Notes: a model not told the origin generated them from the letters alone. A stretch of 64,000 bases of DNA from Clostridium nigeriense (GCF_900086595.1 NZ_LT575472.1:2812743-2876742), one strand, 5' to 3'. Positions 1-8,996 are shown, numbered from the stretch's first letter. Made by a program: numbers and translations.

Positions 1-863
1 CTACATATAAAGCCTTACAAAACATTATTAATGAAAATACAAGAGCAGTAATTCCAGGATTCTATGGAGCTGATTCACTAGGTAATATTGTTACATTTTC
101 TAGAGGTGGTTCTGATGTTACTGGTGCTTTAGTATCCGCTAGTATAAATGCTGAATTATATGAAAATTGGACAGATGTTTCTGGATTTTTAATGGCTGAT
201 CCAAGAATTGTTAAAAATCCCATGCAAATCAGAAAAATTACTTATAGAGAATTAAGAGAACTTTCTTATATGGGAGCTTCTGTTTTACATGAAGAATCTG
301 TGTTTCCAGTAAGAAATGCAGGTATTCCTATTAATATTAAAAATACTAATTCTCCAAGTGATCCTGGTACTTTAATAGTAAAGGATATGGAGCCAGACTT
401 TAATAATCCAATAAAGGGTATTGCCGGCAAAAAAGATTTCACTGTAATTTCTATTGAAAAAGCAATGATGAACTCAGAACTTGGTTTTTGTAGAAAAGTT
501 TTATCTATTTTAGAGCAAAACTGTATTTCATTTGAAAACATGCCTTCTGGTATAGATACAGTATGTGTAGTTATTTCAGATGCTCAATTAAAAAACAAAA
601 CTGAAATATTAGTTGATGAAATAAAAAGGACATGCAACCCTGATTCTATAGTAGTACATCCTAATATGGCACTAATTGCAACAGTTGGAAATGGTATGTC
701 TTCAAATAAGGGTGTGGCTGCTAAAATATTCAATTCCTTAAGTGAATCTAATATTAATATTAGAATGATAGATCAAGGCTCTAGCGAAATCAACATTCTT
801 ATTGGAATAGAAACTGACGACTTCGAAAAAGCTATAAATTCAATTTACAAGGCTTTTGTTTAA
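1..863 (+). CDS. lysC: Aspartate kinase, 3' part (5' end outside window)
   Basis: The reading frame is open from base 3 and ends with TAA at 861-863, so about 286 residues of the C-terminal part are present. Aspartate kinase phosphorylates L-aspartate, the first step to lysine, threonine and methionine. Visible kinase motifs are FSRGGSDVTGA near the start of the fragment, then WTDVSG and MADPRIV, the nucleotide and aspartate site typical of the family. Two ACT-type regulatory segments follow (around ITVISIEKAM-like and ALIATVGNGMSSN residues), the usual feedback-binding part. An internal ATG at 192 lies inside the kinase domain and is not the start. The IS256 element begins 29 bp after the stop, so the native terminator may be lost. 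Confidence 0.93.
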   Translation, partial: TYKALQNIINENTRAVIPGFYGADSLGNIVTFSRGGSDVTGALVSASINAELYENWTDVSGFLMADPRIVKNPMQIRKITYRELRELSYMGASVLHEESVFPVRNAGIPINIKNTNSPSDPGTLIVKDMEPDFNNPIKGIAGKKDFTVISIEKAMMNSELGFCRKVLSILEQNCISFENMPSGIDTVCVVISDAQLKNKTEILVDEIKRTCNPDSIVVHPNMALIATVGNGMSSNKGVAAKIFNSLSESNINIRMIDQGSSEINILIGIETDDFEKAINSIYKAFV

Positions 864-892
864 TTAGTAGAATTAATTTGTAAATATAAAAA

Positions 893-925
893 GAGTATGT
901 CAATAATTTTGTGTAAACTTTAGAA
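893..925 (+). repeat. Left inverted repeat of the IS256-type element
   Basis: Starts GAGTATGTC and ends GTGTAAACTTTAGAA. It pairs, with mismatches in the outer half, with the right end at 2304-2334. The boundary is set only by this similarity. Confidence 0.7.
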
Positions 926-943
926 AAAATATTTTTTTATTGT

Positions 944-974
944 AGGTTGGAAGTATACTTTATACATCCAACCT
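944..974. terminator. Hairpin inside the IS, downstream of the transposase
   Basis: Arms AGGTTGGA (944-951) and TCCAACCT (967-974) form a perfect 8-bp stem with a 15-nt loop, followed on the plus strand by TATTTTTAT and preceded by a T/A-rich run. It could end transposase transcription on the minus strand or block read-through from the aspartate kinase gene. It is inside the element boundaries, so it moved with the IS. Confidence 0.5.
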
Positions 975-1041
975 TATTTTTATATTTATAGAAAATATAT
1001 GAAATGATATCTGTGATTTAATAAGAGTTCCCAATTTTAAT

Positions 1042-2261
1042 TTAAAACAATTGGTCGTCTAAACGCCCTTCGAAGAAGATAGAAAGCTGTGCTAATATTT
1101 GAGCCCATCCTCGAATAGATTGAGTCCATTTTTTACTAATATCAATTGTAGCTAGATATAAGATTTTCATTAATGATTCATCATTTGGAAATATCGACTT
1201 AGTTTTAGTTACTTTTCTCAATTGGCGATTATAACTTTCCATCGCATTGGTAGTATAGATAATCTTTCTTATTTCAGGTGGATACTTAAAAAATGTAGCT
1301 AGCTCATCCCAATTATTTCTCCAGGATTTTATAGCAATCAAGTATTTTTCTCCCCATTTATCTTCTAACTTATCTAGCTGCGCTAACGCCTGTTCTTCAG
1401 TGCTGGCAGTATATACAAGTTTCAAGTCTGCATTAAATGCCTTTAAATCCTTATATGATAGATATCTACTTGAGTTTCTTATTTGATGGATTATACATTT
1501 TTGAATTTCAGTATTAGGATATACTGCTTTAATAGCTTCAGTAAATCCATTTAATCCATCTACAGATGTTATTAAAATATCTTTTACTCCTCGATTTTTT
1601 AATTCGTTAAGAACTAAAAGCCAATACTTTGATGACTCTGATGCACCTATCCAAATCCCAAGTACTTCTTTCTTACCTTGTATATTCACACCGATTGCTG
1701 CATAAGCAGCCTTAGAAACTACTGCATTATCTTTTCTAACCTTAAAGTGAATAGCATCCATAAATATAATAGGATATACTTCATCAAGAGGCCTATTTTG
1801 CATTCCTTAATCATAGGAATTACTTTGTCAGTTATATTAGATATAAGTGTCGGTGAAACATCCATACCGTAAATCTCATTAACTTGTGCTGCAATATCTC
1901 TTGTGCTCATTCCTTTAGCATACATGCCTATTATAGAGTTTTCTAAGTGTGATACATCCGTTTGATGTTTCTTAACAATTTCAGGTTCAAATGAACCTTC
2001 TCGATCCCTTGGAACGTCTAAGTCAAAATAACCTAGATTAGATTTCATAGTCTTACTACTTTTTCCGTTACGACTGTTAGTAGTATTTTTGTTTTGATAA
2101 TCATATTTAGAGTAACCAAGATGGTTATCCATCTCCGCTTCAAGCATTTGCTGAAGCAATTCTCCAAAGAGATCCTTTAAAACATTCTGAACATCATCAG
2201 CTGTTTTCATATTTGGATTTGCTGCTATAATCCTTTTAATTTCTTCTTTTGAAAATGACAT
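1042..2261 (-). pseudogene. IS256-family transposase, broken by a one-base deletion
   Basis: The N-terminal 150 or so residues read from ATG at 2261 (MSFSKEEIKRII) with RBS AGGAGG just upstream. The frame then shifts, and the rest (NRPLDEVYPIIFMDAIHFK onward) is read in the next frame to the stop at 1042. At the junction the minus strand reads GAATGCAAAAT. One G restored (GAATGGCAAAAT) gives K-E-W-Q-N-R and joins the frames, so one C is missing at about 1801 on the plus strand. The DDE residues (FMDAIHF, SVDGLNG, NAMESYNRQ) and the C/H zinc-like motif CIIHQIRN all lie in the downstream part and look intact. Total length would be about 406 residues, normal for the family. There is no slippery heptamer, so programmed frameshifting is unlikely. 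Confidence 0.88.
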
Positions 2262-2303
2262 AGTCTGTGTCCTCCTCGTATAGATAATTTATTATACATT
2301 ATC

Positions 2304-2334
2304 TTCTGAAGTTTACACAGACTATTTTACACTC
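2304..2334 (-). repeat. Right inverted repeat of the IS256-type element
   Basis: Read on the minus strand it starts GAGTGTAAAATAG and continues CTGTGTAAACTTCAGAA. It lies directly against the truncated DUF2812 gene and supplies that gene's last codons and TAG stop. Confidence 0.75.
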
Positions 2335-3434
2335 TCAAATACTTTCTCATAAACAATATTAATCAATTCCTCTTCACTTACAGTGTCAGCTTCATATATC
2401 TCTATCATCTTATTTTCAGATACAATTATATACTTAAACCTCTCTTCATTTACATATACCTTTATATCTTTTTCTAAATTAGTTTCCTTTTCTTTATAAC
2501 TGATTCCAAGCTCTTTAAAATAATTAATTCTTTTATTAAAATTATACTTAACTGGCCATTTATATTTACTTTCCAAAAGTTCATAGCTTAAATACATTTT
2601 ATTACCTTCATTACTATAAAAAATATAATTAGCTATTGGAGACTTATCTACTCTAAACCATTCAGAGTCATCTTTATCAACATCATTAAAATCCTGAAGT
2701 TTTAAAGTAACTTCATCTATACTTATCTTTTTATTGTAGTAAAAATCTATACCAAAGTATAAAAAAGTTATAGCCATACTAATAATCATGAAATTATATA
2801 TTAATTTCTTAAGTGAAAACATCCATTTAAAGTTATAATCAACTTTTATCCCATTATTTATTAATACTTTTCCCTTTATAAAAAATATTAATAATGTTAT
2901 TAAGCTTAATATTTCATGAATAAATAAAATAGTAACAAATATAAGGCTACCTAAACTCAATGAATTTGCTAAAAAGTACCTATTACTACTTCCAATTGTT
3001 CCTATATATTGAGATAACAAAAGAAATATAACTGTTATTAACTTTAAAAAAATATATTTTACCGATGTTTTAGAAATAGTATTAAACTTTTCTCTTTCAT
3101 TTTCATTAATATCTACCTTCATATTATATAATTCACTACAATAAATTTGCATCTTATCACTTTCACAAACCAAAGTCCATCCAACTTCTTTACAGTATTT
3201 CTTATATTCCGATGCCTTATCAATATCCTTCCCACCAAAAATTGAAGTATTATTTATTATATATACTAAATAATTTAAACTTTTAGATGAGCTTCTAACA
3301 AACTTTAAAGAAGATCCACTTATATCTTCTAGTATCCACCCTTTTTCCGCCATTTTTTCTAAATAATCTTCTAAACACTTATATTCATAAGGTAAAAAAC
3401 TGAATGAAATCCACTTCTTTTTTCTAAATATCAT
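2322..3434 (-). CDS. DUF2812-type membrane protein, 3' end replaced by IS sequence
   Basis: 370 codons. The N-terminal region (FLPYEYKCLEDYLEKMAEKGW, then KYCKEVGWTLVCESDKMQIY) matches the DUF2812 pattern. Four hydrophobic segments follow at roughly residues 130-240, then a soluble tail. DUF2812 genes usually sit beside a PadR-type repressor and are thought to sense or respond at the membrane; no padR is visible here. ATG at 3434 follows a GGGGAA ribosome site. The last codons (S-V-K-stop) and the TAG lie within the IS end at 2322-2334, so the original C-terminus was lost or moved. Function is unknown and the product may be damaged. Confidence 0.75.
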   Translation of the reverse strand: MIFRKKKWISFSFLPYEYKCLEDYLEKMAEKGWILEDISGSSLKFVRSSSKSLNYLVYIINNTSIFGGKDIDKASEYKKYCKEVGWTLVCESDKMQIYCSELYNMKVDINENEREKFNTISKTSVKYIFLKLITVIFLLLSQYIGTIGSSNRYFLANSLSLGSLIFVTILFIHEILSLITLLIFFIKGKVLINNGIKVDYNFKWMFSLKKLIYNFMIISMAITFLYFGIDFYYNKKISIDEVTLKLQDFNDVDKDDSEWFRVDKSPIANYIFYSNEGNKMYLSYELLESKYKWPVKYNFNKRINYFKELGISYKEKETNLEKDIKVYVNEERFKYIIVSENKMIEIYEADTVSEEELINIVYEKVFESVK

Positions 3435-3573
3435 TATTATTCCCCTTAAATATTATTTATATTTTCTTATTTATTCGCCTAAATAATGAATATTAATAAA
3501 CTTAAATTTTTCTTTATCTACCGCTCTTTCAACTTTATTCATTTGTATTATTTTACCATACTTTTAAGTAATA

Positions 3574-3615
3574 TAAAAAAAGAATATTACGAGATCCTAA
3601 TATTCGTAATATTCT
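3574..3615 (-). terminator. Intrinsic terminator after the carbohydrate-binding lipoprotein gene
   Basis: Arms AGAATATTACGA (3581-3592) and TCGTAATATTCT (3604-3615) form a perfect 12-bp stem. On the minus strand it is followed by seven T (3574-3580). It lies 25 bp past the stop of the gene at 3640. Confidence 0.85.
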
Positions 3616-3639
3616 TTCTTATATTTAAATATTAAATTA

Positions 3640-5586
3640 TTATCTTGTTGGTCTTTGACCTTGTTGAATTCCTGCTCCTTGTCCTGGTATACCTCCTTGA
3701 TTTCCTCTTCCGCCACCAGGAACTCCCATTCCTCCAACACTTTGCCCTACAGTTGTAACTGAACTAGATACGGTAAAACTATCTCCTTCTGTTCCACCTG
3801 AATAACTTCCTCCTGAGTATAGTCCATCATCTGATGCTCCTGTTGATTCTCCACCAGTATATACCTTATAAGTTGTTCCTGTTTTTATATTTTGTGAAGA
3901 TATTAAAACTGATTGAACGTTTTTACTTGGTGCAAAAGTTATTAACTCATTTCCACTTTCATCTTCAATGTGAAGTAATGTACTTGCTGAAACTGAAGTA
4001 AATACATTAACTGAATTTTGAGTTGAAGAATTACTTGGTGATTGAGCCATACCCGAACTTCCAGCTGCTATTAAAGTACCTCCTGAAATTTCAAAAGTTC
4101 CATCATAGTCTAAAGCTCCATTTCCATTATCTTCGGGGCCATTAACTATTACTATTCCATCCTTCATATAAATACTTCCATTAGCATCAATACCATCACC
4201 ACTTGCATCTACAACTAATTTACCACCATTTAAATTAATAGTTCCCTTTCCTGAAGATGCAAAATTATTTTGTCCTGGTCTACCATTTATTGAGGAACCA
4301 TCATTGCCTCCAGCAGCATTAATTCCATCATCACTAGCTACCACTTTAATGTCTCCATCATTTATATTTATTGTTTCTGCTTCTATTCCTTCATATGATT
4401 TACTTATATCTATAGTTCCACTATTTAAATCAATAACAGAATCTGCATGTATACCGTCATCTCCTGAAGAAATATTAAATATTCCACCATTTATTTCTAT
4501 TGTATTATTGGAATGTATTGAATCATCTGCAGAATTTATATTAATATTACCAGAATCAATTTTTATTTTCTGTCCTGCTTTTATTCCTTTCATACTAGTA
4601 GACTCACTATCACTTGATGTTTCAGTTGCTAAATTTATTAACTCTATATTATTCGAATTAGCAGAAGTATTATTTGCTCCATTATCCATAGATTCACTAG
4701 CTCCACTTACTGCATCTTGACTTGGTTTCTCTCCTCCAAAATTCATTTTTTCATTATTAGAATTAGTTTTCACTACATTTTCACTTCCACCGCCTGAAGT
4801 TATATTAATTGTTCCATCCAATATATTTAAATTTGTTTCTGCTTGAATTCCATCTTCTCCTGAAGTAATATTTATATTTCCTGATTGTATTTCTATATAG
4901 CCTTTTTCAGTATCTTCCGTATTATTAGACTTCATTCCATCTCCAGTTGCATTTATATTAATATTCCCACTTACAATAGTTATAGAATCTTTTCCTCTAA
5001 ATCCATCAGCAACAGAAGTTATTTCTATAGTAGCCTCACCTATTTCTAAATCATCCTTACTAGTTATTGCATTATTAAAATTAGAGTTTACTGTTAACTT
5101 TCCAGTTCCACTAATAAATAAATCAGATTTACTAAATATTGTTGCATTTGGCTCATCACTAGTAGCATCTTCATAAACATAATTTTCACCATCTGTAACT
5201 ACATTTTCACTTCCATTCGCTAAAACTACATAAGCATTTTTAGCATTCATAACATAAATGGGTGCACTATTAGAACATGATATATTAGCCCCATTTAAAA
5301 CTAATTTTACATTATCTTCATCTCCAGCATTTACTACAATCTGCCCATCATTTAATGTACCAGTTATTTCATATGTTCCTACAGAATTTATAATAACTTT
5401 GTCATTTTCAACTGATACTCCATCTCCTTCTACAGATATGGAATCACCTAATATAATTTTAGTATCTACATTTTCTATATTTTCACTTACAACAGTATTA
5501 TTTAATGAAGTAGTTTTATTTGTACATCCTGTAGCAACTGCTAAAACAGATACTATAGATAATATTGCTATAACCTTTTTGCTCAT
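3640..5586 (-). CDS. Secreted carbohydrate-binding beta-helix lipoprotein (DUF4353 type)
   Basis: 648 residues. A lipoprotein signal ends at LAVATGC (Cys21), so the protein should be anchored outside the membrane. The body repeats short strands with D-D-G/I-H or D-G-I patterns (for example SADDSIHSN, SGDDGIHAD, ASDDGINAA, ASGDGIDAN), as in the right-handed beta-helix carbohydrate-binding family typified by Cthe_2159, in which Asp-rich turns bind calcium and acidic sugars. A Ser/Asn-rich linker lies near residues 280-330. The last 30 residues are Gly/Gln-rich (GGGRGNQGGIPGQG). ATG at 5586 follows AGGAGG. It is monocistronic, with its own terminator. The polysaccharide target is not visible from the sequence. 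Confidence 0.85.
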   Translation of the reverse strand: MSKKVIAILSIVSVLAVATGCTNKTTSLNNTVVSENIENVDTKIILGDSISVEGDGVSVENDKVIINSVGTYEITGTLNDGQIVVNAGDEDNVKLVLNGANISCSNSAPIYVMNAKNAYVVLANGSENVVTDGENYVYEDATSDEPNATIFSKSDLFISGTGKLTVNSNFNNAITSKDDLEIGEATIEITSVADGFRGKDSITIVSGNININATGDGMKSNNTEDTEKGYIEIQSGNINITSGEDGIQAETNLNILDGTINITSGGGSENVVKTNSNNEKMNFGGEKPSQDAVSGASESMDNGANNTSANSNNIELINLATETSSDSESTSMKGIKAGQKIKIDSGNININSADDSIHSNNTIEINGGIFNISSGDDGIHADSVIDLNSGTIDISKSYEGIEAETININDGDIKVVASDDGINAAGGNDGSSINGRPGQNNFASSGKGTINLNGGKLVVDASGDGIDANGSIYMKDGIVIVNGPEDNGNGALDYDGTFEISGGTLIAAGSSGMAQSPSNSSTQNSVNVFTSVSASTLLHIEDESGNELITFAPSKNVQSVLISSQNIKTGTTYKVYTGGESTGASDDGLYSGGSYSGGTEGDSFTVSSSVTTVGQSVGGMGVPGGGRGNQGGIPGQGAGIQQGQRPTR

Positions 5587-5668
5587 AATACATCCTCCTA
5601 GAGTTTTATTGAATAAATAATATCATTTTTACCTTAAATTAATCTTAAAACTAGATGAAGGAAAGTAT

Positions 5669-5711
5669 AAAAAAAGAACTAGAGATTACTATATTCTAGT
5701 TTCTCTAGCTC
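5669..5711 (-). terminator. Intrinsic terminator after the 72-residue ORF
   Basis: GAGCTAGAG (minus strand, 5711-5703) pairs with CTCTAGTTC (5684-5676) with one G-U pair, and is followed by seven T on the minus strand. It starts 10 bp after the stop of the gene at 5722. Confidence 0.8.
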
Positions 5712-5721
5712 CTTAATTATT

Positions 5722-5940
5722 TTATTTATCTTTTTTTATTGTATCTTTCAGCTCTACATAAGAATTTATAGTTTTGGATGTATATTCACTACTTATAATA
5801 TCTTCATTAGAAAAGTCATCATTTATCTTCAGCTTATCTAAATCTCTATTCATTCCTAGAACAGTATTTTGTTTAAAATTATTTTCAGATAAATTCTCAC
5901 TTTTTTTAATTTCTAATTTATCTAATATATCCTTAATCAT
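5722..5940 (-). CDS. Small hydrophilic protein of unknown function
   Basis: 72 residues, starting MIKDILDKLEIKKSENL. It is rich in Lys, Asp, Asn and Ser, with no hydrophobic segment and no cysteine; it is probably cytoplasmic and partly disordered. ATG at 5940 is preceded by GGAGG with good spacing, and an intrinsic terminator follows directly, which supports a real gene. It is downstream of the two membrane-protein genes at 5993-7436 (52-bp gap), so it may be the last gene of that operon. I do not recognise the family. Confidence 0.7.
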   Translation of the reverse strand: MIKDILDKLEIKKSENLSENNFKQNTVLGMNRDLDKLKINDDFSNEDIISSEYTSKTINSYVELKDTIKKDK

Positions 5941-5992
5941 AATAATACCTCCATATTCTTTATAAGTATTATTTGTAGAATATAAATAATTA

Positions 5993-6550
5993 TTAATTGT
6001 ATTCTAAACTTTCACTATACAATGGTTTAATTCCAAGTATTACATATAATCTAATTATTACCCCATAAATTGCTGTTACAACGGCTAATGTATTTGACAT
6101 AAATATAAAATTTATATTTGCTAAGACAATAAGTATTGAATATAAGTAAATATAATTTATTGTTTTATTATTATACTTATCTCCTAAATAAGTATTAAAG
6201 TTTTCTTTTAATACTTCTGAAGTTCCTTGCATAAATTTTAATATACTTAAAAGTTCTAAAATGTTCCCTATATTAAACCATATTATATTTAAAATCATAT
6301 CATTTCCAAATATACTTTCTATCCCCATAATAGGTAATATAAAAGCTATAATTGCAATAATCATTTTTATATTAAATAATTTTAATGATGCATTTAGTAA
6401 ATTGTTATCATAAACCTCTAATATTTCTTTAATACCTGAGCAAATAATTATTATTGCAATAAAATCCGGTAAAAGTTGTATTGGACCTAAATTAAAGTGA
6501 AAGGTATTAAATAACATTCCAAAGAAAACTTTTTTATATCCTTTAATCAT
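5993..6550 (-). CDS. Polytopic membrane protein, unknown
   Basis: 185 residues with about five hydrophobic segments (for example FIAIIIICSGI, MIIAIIAFILPI, IYLYSILIVLANINFIF). The charged N-terminus MIKGYKKVFF suggests no cleaved signal. The start overlaps the end of the preceding gene almost completely: TAG of that gene at 6552-6554, one base, then this ATG at 6550, with GGGGGA upstream. The two products are therefore translationally coupled and probably work together. No motif points to a function. Confidence 0.75.
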   Translation of the reverse strand: MIKGYKKVFFGMLFNTFHFNLGPIQLLPDFIAIIIICSGIKEILEVYDNNLLNASLKLFNIKMIIAIIAFILPIMGIESIFGNDMILNIIWFNIGNILELLSILKFMQGTSEVLKENFNTYLGDKYNNKTINYIYLYSILIVLANINFIFMSNTLAVVTAIYGVIIRLYVILGIKPLYSESLEYN

Positions 6551-6551
6551 T

Positions 6552-7436
6552 CTATATTTCCCCCATTTCCCTTAGATATTTATATATGTCATAAAATTTA
6601 AAGGTTGGATAATGCGTTATATTATATACCCTTTTTTCATATTCATTTCCATCTCTATCACTAAAATATATTTTAGGCTGTATATCATATCTATACATTT
6701 TCTTAATAGGATCATCAATAGAATGAAATTGTGTTACAAAATATAAATTTTCATTTTTATTATAAATTAAACTCCTATCTTCTATATCTCCTGTTTTATT
6801 TATATTAAAATCAAATAAATCTCTCGTATCCTCAAATAATAAAGAATATATATTATCTACTTGTATATAATCTTTAGTCCAAAATATACTTTTGCTATAT
6901 CCATAATTAGAACCTTCTACGCCTGAATTCTCTAATGGAGTTTCAGATATATTATTTTTATTTAATACTATTTTACCCAAATCAATCTTCATACTAAGTC
7001 CATCATCAAAGAATATAGTTGCTTTACTTAATACTAATTTATCATCTATTTCTATTTTCTGTTCTGATGTGTCTACATTTAAAAACACAGTATGTATCCC
7101 ATACCTTCCATTATTTTCTATATTATCATTACTATAATCATAAAATCTAGCAAATTCAAAATTAGTTTCACTAGCATTAAAATTTAATTCTGGTGCTTCA
7201 TCAAAAATTATTCCTACTACCTTCCTTTTATCTTCTATATTAGAGATATATTTTAACTCTATATCAAAATTTAATAAATTGTATCTATTTTCTCCTTCTG
7301 CTATATCTGCTTCAATATAATTCTTTAAAAAAACAGGATTAGGTAGTTTTAAATAATTTACTGTTGTTATGCTTAATATAAATGATAATAAAATTATTAT
7401 TCCGGAAATTCTTAAAGCAGTTCTTATATTTCTCAT
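6552..7436 (-). CDS. Single-pass membrane-anchored extracytoplasmic protein, unknown
   Basis: 294 residues. Residues 8-27 (ISGIIILLSFILSITT) form one N-terminal membrane segment without a lipobox. The remainder is hydrophilic with alternating strand-like stretches, so a beta-rich outside domain is likely. ATG at 7436 follows GGGAGAGG. It forms a coupled pair with the membrane protein at 5993-6550. The 75-bp stretch upstream separates it from a large hairpin element at 7511-7639, which could lie in its leader transcript. Function unknown. Confidence 0.75.
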   Translation of the reverse strand: MRNIRTALRISGIIILLSFILSITTVNYLKLPNPVFLKNYIEADIAEGENRYNLLNFDIELKYISNIEDKRKVVGIIFDEAPELNFNASETNFEFARFYDYSNDNIENNGRYGIHTVFLNVDTSEQKIEIDDKLVLSKATIFFDDGLSMKIDLGKIVLNKNNISETPLENSGVEGSNYGYSKSIFWTKDYIQVDNIYSLLFEDTRDLFDFNINKTGDIEDRSLIYNKNENLYFVTQFHSIDDPIKKMYRYDIQPKIYFSDRDGNEYEKRVYNITHYPTFKFYDIYKYLREMGEI

Positions 7437-7510
7437 TTTCCTCTCCCTTAATGTTATAATTAATCCTATTATTTATAATATCACACTTGGAATAATTATC
7501 CTATAACAAA

Positions 7511-7639
7511 GTGTTAAAGTATCATATCCAGGTTCCGTCGCAGGTTCCAAATCACCTTGCTATGATATTTTAACACTTACAAACTGAAGGTTGGAAATTA
7601 TAAAAATTTTATTTATAGGGTAACATTTTTATAATTTCC
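7511..7639. repeat. Two-hairpin intergenic element, copy 1 of a dispersed repeat
   Basis: The first hairpin pairs GTGTTAAAGTATCATA (7511-7526) with TATGATATTTTAACAC (7561-7576), 16 bp with one G-U; its loop holds two copies of AGGTTCC (7530, 7542) around GTCGC. The second pairs GGAAATTATAAAAA (7593-7606) with its exact complement (7626-7639). The block around the second left arm recurs at 49589-49616 and, less exactly, at 54493-54519. No known riboswitch class was recognised. It could be a MITE-like repeat or a structured leader of the gene at 7436. Confidence 0.6.
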
Positions 7640-7644
7640 TAAAG

Positions 7645-7681
7645 AGCAAAAAAGAATGGAATTCTTTCAGATCCCATTCTT
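7645..7681 (-). terminator. Intrinsic terminator after the purine permease gene
   Basis: Minus strand AAGAATGGGAT (7681-7671) pairs with ATTCCATTCTT (7662-7652), one G-U, followed by a T run. It lies just after the permease stop at 7689. Confidence 0.8.
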
Positions 7682-7688
7682 AATATTT

Positions 7689-8996
7689 TTATTTTTCTTC
7701 CTTTAATATTATATTTAACAGTAAAGCTGTAATTGTCCCAGTTGATATACCTGAAGTAAATATCATTTTTAATGCTTCTGGTAATTGTGAAATAAATTCT
7801 GGTCTGAATGTAACACCAAGACCTAAACCTATTGATGTAGCTATTATTAAAAGATTACGCTCATTTATTTTTACCTTACTTAACGTTTTAATCCCTGCAG
7901 CAGCTACTGTTCCAAACATAACTATTCCAACTCCTCCTAATACAGGTTGTGGAATACCATTAACTATAGCTGCAAGTTTTGGTAAAAATCCTAATATGAC
8001 TAATATAATACCTGCCATAACTGCAACATAACGACTAGCAACCTTAGTTAAAGGAATTAACCCTACATTTTGGCTAAAAGTTGTATTTGGTAATGTTCCA
8101 AATACCCCACCTAACATACTTCCAATTCCATCTGATAGGACACCTGCACCTATACGCTTTTCATCCATTTGAACTTCTGAAACTTCTCCTACAGCCTTTA
8201 AACATCCTACTGTTTCAATTGCCGTAACAAAATATGCAGGTATAAATGCTAAAAGGGCCTTTAAATCAAACTTTACACCATATTCAAATATATTCGGGAA
8301 TGAAATCCAGCTTGCTTCCTTAACAGCTGTAAAATCTACTAATCCTAGAGGAATGCAAACAATGTATCCAACTACCATTCCTATAAGTACAGAAGCACTA
8401 CTAAGCATACCTTTTCCGTAACGATTTAATAGTAAAGTTCCCATTAAAACTAACATAGCAATTGATATATTCTTCAAACTCCCATAATCAGCTGCACCAC
8501 TTCCACCTGCAGCCCAATCAATAGATACTGGTAGTAATGTTAATCCAATTAAACACACTACTGTTCCTGTAACTAGTGGTGGAAAAAGCTTCATTAATGG
8601 TTTTATAAAATAACTAAGAATAACTTCAAAAAGCGCCCCTAAAATTGTTGCTCCTATAATTCCTGGAAGACCTAAAACTGATCCAACGGAAATAGATGGA
8701 GAAATAAAAGTAAAATCAGTCCCCATTATACAAGCAACTTTAGCCCCTACCGGTCCAACACCTCTAGCTTGTATTATTGTTGCTATACCTGCAGCAAGTA
8801 TAGATGCACTAATTAATGCAGTACTAGTTTTAGCATCAAATCCCAATGCACTTGATAAAACTAGAGGAACTACTATAATACCTCCAAAAGCAGCAAATAT
8901 ATGTTGTATTCCAAATAATATTTTTTCTGAAATTGATGGGTTATCATCAACACCATAAGTTAATTTAATTCCATCTGTTGTTTTTAAATTTTCCAT
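7689..8996 (-). CDS. NCS2-family xanthine/uric acid/guanine-type permease
   Basis: 435 residues from the chosen start, with 12-14 hydrophobic segments. Family motifs include GIQHIFAAFGGIIVVPL near the N-terminus and TTFSQNVGLI, the QN motif of xanthine/uric acid carriers. Substrate uptake is probably proton-coupled. An ATG five codons upstream (9011) overlaps the ribosome site GGAGG, while ATG at 8996 has ideal spacing to it, so 8996 is the start. The leader carries a guanine-type purine riboswitch and terminator, so the gene should be off when guanine or hypoxanthine is plentiful. PbuX- or PbuG-like transport of xanthine or guanine is likely; the exact base cannot be told. Confidence 0.88.
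   Translation of the reverse strand: MENLKTTDGIKLTYGVDDNPSISEKILFGIQHIFAAFGGIIVVPLVLSSALGFDAKTSTALISASILAAGIATIIQARGVGPVGAKVACIMGTDFTFISPSISVGSVLGLPGIIGATILGALFEVILSYFIKPLMKLFPPLVTGTVVCLIGLTLLPVSIDWAAGGSGAADYGSLKNISIAMLVLMGTLLLNRYGKGMLSSASVLIGMVVGYIVCIPLGLVDFTAVKEASWISFPNIFEYGVKFDLKALLAFIPAYFVTAIETVGCLKAVGEVSEVQMDEKRIGAGVLSDGIGSMLGGVFGTLPNTTFSQNVGLIPLTKVASRYVAVMAGIILVILGFLPKLAAIVNGIPQPVLGGVGIVMFGTVAAAGIKTLSKVKINERNLLIIATSIGLGLGVTFRPEFISQLPEALKMIFTSGISTGTITALLLNIILKEEK

Larger units (their letters stand above)
893..2334 (-). mobile_element. IS256-family insertion sequence
   Basis: About 1.44 kb bounded by imperfect inverted ends that share GTGTAAACTT followed by YAGAA; the outer part of each end starts GAGTRTG or GAGTGTA. 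One transposase gene of the IS256 (mutator) type fills it on the minus strand. I could not find matching target duplications: the bases left of 893 (AT-rich) and right of 2334 (TCAAATAC) do not agree. This suggests recombination between copies or a decayed end. The transposase is frameshifted, so this copy is probably unable to move by itself. Confidence 0.88.

Noticed and set aside
1790..1810. Programmed frameshift in the transposase
   Set aside because: No slippery sequence; a simple missing base in TGG fits better.
1678..1872. Plus-strand frame over the transposase frameshift
   Set aside because: No RBS; complement of transposase.
3486..3540. Short frame MNKVERAVDK upstream of the DUF2812 gene as a PadR remnant
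   Set aside because: Only about 23 codons, no PadR motif and no ribosome site.
4304..4720. Long antisense frame over the beta-helix gene
   Set aside because: Shadow of the real minus-strand gene; composition is the complement of its repeats and there is no ribosome site.
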